Shown: piece after piece, positions 6,992-9,879 of the stretch | Layout: each line of letters starts with the position of its first letter | Position numbering within the stretch: position 1 is the first letter of the stretch | Source: Actinomycetes bacterium | GTDB taxonomy: Bacteria; Actinomycetota; Actinomycetes; Propionibacteriales; Nocardioidaceae | DNA: 9,879 nt | Reading direction: 5' to 3' | NCBI GenBank assembly: GCA_029779385.1 | Contig: JAKPAQ010000515.1 | Span: 1 to 9,879, forward strand | Position numbers and translations under genes: made by a program | Notes under the pieces: model-generated | What the model was told of the DNA's origin: nothing | The model's input: only the letters and a program-made list of their open reading frames with translations | The model's database searches: none

Positions 6992-8341
6992 TTAGGGCAG
7001 AGCGCGTAGCGCAGCAGACAGATCCGCGGCACGAAGCACGCGAAGTCCAACTTGGTTTAGGTCTTCGGCCCCGGCCGGGACGATTGCGTGGGTGAAACCG
7101 ATCCGGGCGGCCTCGCGCAAACGGGACTCAATTCCGTGAACGGTTCGAACTTCGCCAGCGAGGCCAACCTCGCCGATCGCGACCAGTCCGGCCGGCAGGG
7201 GAGTTCCGCCGGCAGCCGAAATCACTGCCAGGGCAACCGCCAAATCAACGGCCGGCTCATGGAGCCGGGCGCCACCGACCGAAGCGGTGTAGACGTCATG
7301 CTGACCCAGCGAAACGCCGGTCTTGGTCAGTACGGCGAGCAGCATTGCCACCCGGGAGGCGTCCAGCCCGCTCGAGGAGCGCCTCGGCGAGGGGGTTGTC
7401 GCTGGCACGGTCAACGCTTGGACCTCTGCCAGCAGTGGGCGCCTGCCTTCCATCGTGACGGTCACGCAGGTGCCTGGCACTGGGGACTCGTGGCGCGAAA
7501 CGAACAATCCGGTCGGGTCAGGGACTTCCACAATCCCGGCGTCGACAAGATCAAAACAGCCGATCTCGTCTACCGGGCCAAACCTGTTCTTAGTAGCGCG
7601 GAGTAGGCGAAGGCGACTTGTGCGGTCGCCTTCGAACTGCAAAACCACGTCAACTAGATGTTCGAGCACGCGCGGGCCCGCAACTGAGCCGTCCTTGGTC
7701 ACGTGGCCAACCAACAAGACGGCGATGCCTTCGGCCTTTGCCCGAGCGATCACGGTGGCGGCCACTTCGCGCACTTGAGTGACTCCGCCGGGCACGCCGT
7801 CGATATTTGCCGAACCGATGGTTTGGACGGAGTCGACAATCACCAGGCTTGGCTTCACGGTGTCGATGTGGGTGAGCAGCCCGCCCAAGTCTGTTTCGGC
7901 CGCGAGGAAAAGTTCATCGGCGAGCGCGCCGGTGCGCTCGGCCCGCAGGCGAACCTGAGCGGCCGACTCCTCGCCCGAAACGTAGAGGGTTCGCCGGCCT
8001 GCGTTTGCCCACCTGGCAGCGACCTCCAAAAGCAGAGTGGATTTGCCGACGCCTGGTTCGCCCGCCAGCAACATCACCGCGCCGGGGACCACGCCGCCGC
8101 CGAGGACGCGATCTAGTTCGGCGATGCCAGAGCCGGTTGCAGCGGCCTCGGTCGCGGCCACTTGGGCGATGGGCACGGCCGGGCTGCTTACTGGGGCTGC
8201 TGCGGTTCGGCCGGTCCTGCTGGCTCCACCGGCGACATCTACCGTCCCCCAGGATTGGCATTCGCCGCAGCGGCCGACCCATTTCGCCGTGGTCCAGCCG
8301 CATTCGGAACAGGCGAACGCGGCTGCAGTCTTTGGAGGCAT
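6992..8341 (-). CDS. radA: DNA repair protein RadA (Sms)
   Basis: RadA is a RecA-like ATPase and helicase that processes branch-migration intermediates in recombinational repair. The 449-residue protein has the full architecture. An N-terminal C4 zinc finger has Cys11, Cys14, Cys25 and Cys28. Walker A is GEPGVGKS (94-101), and Walker B is around LVIVDS (Asp170). The RadA-specific KNRFG motif is at 251-255. A C-terminal Lon-protease-like domain (about 320-445) contains VGGARLHEPAVDLAVALAV and, as usual in RadA, lacks a proteolytic dyad. The ATG at 8341 is chosen because the zinc finger begins ten residues later and TAGGCT lies six bases upstream, leaving no leader. A damage-type promoter motif precedes it. 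The pairing with downstream disA is conserved in Bacillus and Actinobacteria and fits a shared genome-integrity role. The VOC gene upstream on the same strand is 43 bp away. Confidence 0.97.
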   Translation of the reverse strand: MPPKTAAAFACSECGWTTAKWVGRCGECQSWGTVDVAGGASRTGRTAAAPVSSPAVPIAQVAATEAAATGSGIAELDRVLGGGVVPGAVMLLAGEPGVGKSTLLLEVAARWANAGRRTLYVSGEESAAQVRLRAERTGALADELFLAAETDLGGLLTHIDTVKPSLVIVDSVQTIGSANIDGVPGGVTQVREVAATVIARAKAEGIAVLLVGHVTKDGSVAGPRVLEHLVDVVLQFEGDRTSRLRLLRATKNRFGPVDEIGCFDLVDAGIVEVPDPTGLFVSRHESPVPGTCVTVTMEGRRPLLAEVQALTVPATTPSPRRSSSGLDASRVAMLLAVLTKTGVSLGQHDVYTASVGGARLHEPAVDLAVALAVISAAGGTPLPAGLVAIGEVGLAGEVRTVHGIESRLREAARIGFTHAIVPAGAEDLNQVGLRVLRAADLSAALRALP

Positions 8342-8347
8342 GGCTCA

Positions 8348-8370
8348 AGCCTAAAGAACTAGGCCGACAA
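8348..8370 (-). promoter_or_regulatory. RecA-NDp-type (PafBC-dependent) promoter of radA
   Basis: On the minus strand TTGTCGG starts at 8370 and TAGGCT occupies 8353-8348. Eleven bases lie between TTGTCG and TAGGCT. The mycobacterial LexA-independent damage promoter (RecA-NDp) has the form tTGTCRGTG, eight bases, TAnnnT, which is exactly this geometry. Seven of the nine upstream positions agree (GGCC replaces RGTG). The -10 is six bases from the ATG, so the transcript would be leaderless. PafBC activates such promoters in mycobacteria; applying that here is inference from the motif. Confidence 0.6.
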
Positions 8371-8383
8371 GTTTTGGGTTGTC
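8366..8383 (-). repeat. Short inverted repeat GACAA-N8-TTGTC between the VOC gene and radA
   Basis: A perfect five-base inverted repeat with an eight-base A/C-rich loop lies directly after the VOC stop codon. One arm is the TTGTC element of the radA promoter. It may be a weak hairpin ending the upstream transcript or a symmetric protein site. The stem is short, so it could be fortuitous. Confidence 0.35.
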
Positions 8384-8384
8384 C

Positions 8385-9023
8385 TCAGAGGCGAACGATG
8401 CCCGTTGGTGTTTCGAACTCGGCTGCCAAGATGCCAGGCGCGCCGTTTGGTGCAACCCAGCGAACTTCGATCTGTTCGAGGGCACTAACTGCCGGTTCGC
8501 CGAGCCAGTCGGCGAGGCGTTCGGGGGAACCGGCAATTTCCAAGGCGACCAAGGTGACGTCGGACTCGGCCATCTGCGACGGGTGCTCCTCAGCTGGAAC
8601 GTCCCACTTGAGCACGTAGGGCAATTGCGGATCCGTGCGCATGCCGTGGACGCCGATCTGTTGCCAGTTCAGGTTGTAGCCGTCGGGACGGTGGCGATTG
8701 CCCGGGACACTATGTCGTCCGATTCGATGCTCGACCGGTTCGATGTCCTCAACGCTCACGCACCAGCCAAGCCAGCCGCCACCCAACTCGCTGCGGGCTT
8801 TGACTGCCTGACCGAACGGTGCCTTTTCGGAGGCCGGATGTTCTAGCGCCTCAACGAGTTCGAGGTACTGGCGGTTCTGCAACGGCAAGATCATGTTGTT
8901 GGTGCCAAAGCGTGGGTGAACGCCTCCGGCGAGAAACGCGGCGCCGAATTTTTCGCTCAGCTCGCTGGCGGTCGTCTTGAGGCCAGCTGGTCCGACGGCG
9001 AACGACAGATGGTCGAGGTGCAT
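8385..9023 (-). CDS. VOC (glyoxalase-like) domain protein
   Basis: This is a 212-residue protein of the vicinal oxygen chelate superfamily, resembling the Glyoxalase_3 type. The first beta-alpha-beta unit starts at once with LDHLSFAV (3-10). GGVHPRFGTNNMIL (33-46) and YLELVE (53-58) follow; His5 and Glu55 sit where metal ligands occur in this fold. A second half has NWQQIGV (119-125) and LPYVLKWDVPAEEHPSQ (134-150). The enzymes use a metal to act on diverse substrates such as methylglyoxal adducts, antibiotics or aromatics; the substrate here is unknown. I chose the ATG at 9023. An open frame extends further upstream, but the extension lies over the end of the preceding gene and has no family-like residues. 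The Cys-rich gene ends 43 bp upstream on the same strand, so the two are probably co-transcribed. The ribosome-binding site is weak (GAAGG, very close to the ATG). Confidence 0.85.
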   Translation of the reverse strand: MHLDHLSFAVGPAGLKTTASELSEKFGAAFLAGGVHPRFGTNNMILPLQNRQYLELVEALEHPASEKAPFGQAVKARSELGGGWLGWCVSVEDIEPVEHRIGRHSVPGNRHRPDGYNLNWQQIGVHGMRTDPQLPYVLKWDVPAEEHPSQMAESDVTLVALEIAGSPERLADWLGEPAVSALEQIEVRWVAPNGAPGILAAEFETPTGIVRL

Positions 9024-9066
9024 ACCTTCATTGTGGCCACCTACCGCCGCGGCGCGGTGATCAGGG

Positions 9067-9807
9067 TCACCTTGGGTCCGCCGGATGCGGCACGGGTCGG
9101 CCATTGCTGATGAAGGCCTTGCAGTGCTCGGCCAGCACGTCATAGCCGGCTGGCCCCATCATCGCCACGAGCTCGGCTCGGTTGCTGACGTAAACCGGTT
9201 CGACACCAACGTGAGCTTCGGTATTGGCCGAGCAGTACCAATCCAGATCGGCGCCGCCGGGGCCCCAGCCGGTTCGGGTGTATTCACCGATCACGACTTC
9301 GGTGTAGTTCTCACCGTCGCCAGGGTCGATTTCTCGAAACTCGCGCCGCAGCGGTAGTTGCCAGCAGACGTCAGGCTTGGTCGTGTGTGGTTCGCGGCCA
9401 GTAGCAAGGGCATGGGCGTGCAGGGCGCAGCCGTAGCCGCCCTCAAATTCGGCCGAGTTGTGGAAAATGCAGGCGCCGTCCACCGGACGAGTTTTCAGTT
9501 CGTCGTCCTCGTCGCGTTCGGTCCAGCCGTTTCGGTGACCTTCATCGTGCAGTTCCCATTCGGTTGGGTCGAGTTCGGCAACGAATTCGGCCACCCGAGC
9601 ATGGTCCTCGTCCCCACTGAAATGGGCGCCTAAGGTGCAGCAGCCGGCGTCAGGAGAGGTTTGGTAGATCCCCGGGCAGCCGTTGCCGAAGATGCAAGTC
9701 CACTTCGAGGTCAGCCAAGTAAGGTCGCAACGGAACCGTTCGCTGGCGTCGGACGGATTCGCGAATTCGACGAACGAGCGAGGAAATCCCAGGTCAATTT
9801 CGGGCAC
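9067..9807 (-). CDS. Conserved actinobacterial cysteine-rich protein, possible metal or Fe-S binding
   Basis: This is a 246-residue soluble protein of a type I recognise from other Actinobacteria only as a conserved hypothetical. It has ten cysteines: 27, 38, 44, a CC pair at 56-57, 113, 127, 148, 192 and 229. Around them are distinctive segments: PEIDLGFPR (2-10), GCCTLGAHF (55-63), DGACIF (110-115), KPDVCWQLPLR (144-154) and VGVEPVYVS (200-208). The CC pair plus spaced cysteines followed by a C-x-L-P-type segment recall the YkgJ (CxxCxxCC) and DUF3109 families, thought to bind zinc or an Fe-S cluster. That link is my inference from pattern, not an alignment. There is no signal peptide or membrane segment. 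GTG 9807 is the start because MPEIDLGFPR is the family-like opening and a TAGTCT hexamer lies seven bases upstream. The VOC gene follows 43 bp downstream. Confidence 0.82.
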   Translation of the reverse strand: MPEIDLGFPRSFVEFANPSDASERFRCDLTWLTSKWTCIFGNGCPGIYQTSPDAGCCTLGAHFSGDEDHARVAEFVAELDPTEWELHDEGHRNGWTERDEDDELKTRPVDGACIFHNSAEFEGGYGCALHAHALATGREPHTTKPDVCWQLPLRREFREIDPGDGENYTEVVIGEYTRTGWGPGGADLDWYCSANTEAHVGVEPVYVSNRAELVAMMGPAGYDVLAEHCKAFISNGRPVPHPADPR

Positions 9808-9814
9808 AAGCGAA

Positions 9815-9820
9815 AGACTA
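9815..9820 (-). promoter_or_regulatory. Putative -10 hexamer (TAGTCT) of a leaderless promoter for the Cys-rich/VOC pair
   Basis: On the minus strand TAGTCT ends seven bases before the GTG at 9807, so the transcript would begin at or next to the start codon. No -35 consensus and no TTGTC element are seen at the spacing found upstream of radA. Confidence 0.45.
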
Positions 9821-9879
9821 AGCCAAAGAACAAATCAGCACTCTTGCTTCGGCCGGCGACAAGCAGTGGGACACTTGGA
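9821..9879. other. Unassigned right edge
   Basis: These 59 bases hold the upstream promoter region of the Cys-rich gene and possibly the end of a neighbouring gene outside the window. Short open stretches exist on both strands, but none has a recognisable protein motif, so nothing is called. Confidence 0.3.

Noticed and set aside
7088..7606. 172-codon plus-strand frame opposite radA
   Set aside because: It is antisense to the conserved core of radA and has no family-like residues.
9024..9143. Longer N-terminus for the VOC protein (start at 9143)
   Set aside because: The extension runs over the end of the Cys-rich gene in another frame and adds residues without VOC similarity. The domain begins right at the ATG at 9023.
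1..9879. Defence system, mobile element, CRISPR array, tRNA or riboswitch
   Set aside because: Reading both strands showed no transposase, integrase, repeat-spacer pattern, cloverleaf or conserved riboswitch-like leader. The gene content is housekeeping and stress or repair.

Overview
The window looks like an ordinary chromosomal segment of a moderately GC-rich actinobacterium. The evidence is family-level: LysS, ClpC, DisA and RadA all read as actinobacterial versions, and disA faces a small membrane-anchored protein gene. GTG starts are frequent. Most transcription units also begin within 6-8 bases of a TANNNT -10 hexamer, the layout of leaderless transcripts that are common in this phylum. 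I cannot name the genus. There is no tRNA, rRNA, CRISPR array, insertion sequence, phage gene or recognisable defence system.

Layout. At the left edge (1-202, minus) is the N-terminus of a glycerophosphodiester phosphodiesterase. It is divergent from a short PlsC-type acyltransferase (300-878, plus). Next come lysyl-tRNA synthetase lysS (944-2446, plus) and the Clp unfoldase clpC (2590-5094, plus), which is followed by a cUUCGg hairpin. A single-pass membrane protein with a four-cysteine outer domain (5161-5868, plus) converges on disA. The rest of the window is read leftward. In transcription order it holds a ten-cysteine actinobacterial protein (9807-9067), a glyoxalase-like VOC protein (9023-8385), radA (8341-6992) and disA (6955-5894).

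How they fit together. RadA (recombination-intermediate processing) and DisA (DNA-scanning c-di-AMP synthase) form a genome-integrity operon with a 36 bp gap. The sequence just upstream of radA carries TTGTCGG, then a spacer of the right length, then TAGGCT. This matches in sequence and spacing the RecA-NDp (PafBC-dependent) DNA-damage promoter known from mycobacteria, and it is the most informative regulatory signal I found. ClpC is the ATPase of the ClpCP protease. Its promoter has a -10 but no recognisable -35, and a ClgR-like box lies about 85 bp upstream. The Cys-rich and VOC genes probably form one operon of unknown purpose. I found no undescribed multi-gene system; the less understood parts are the Cys-rich/VOC pair and the membrane protein opposite disA.
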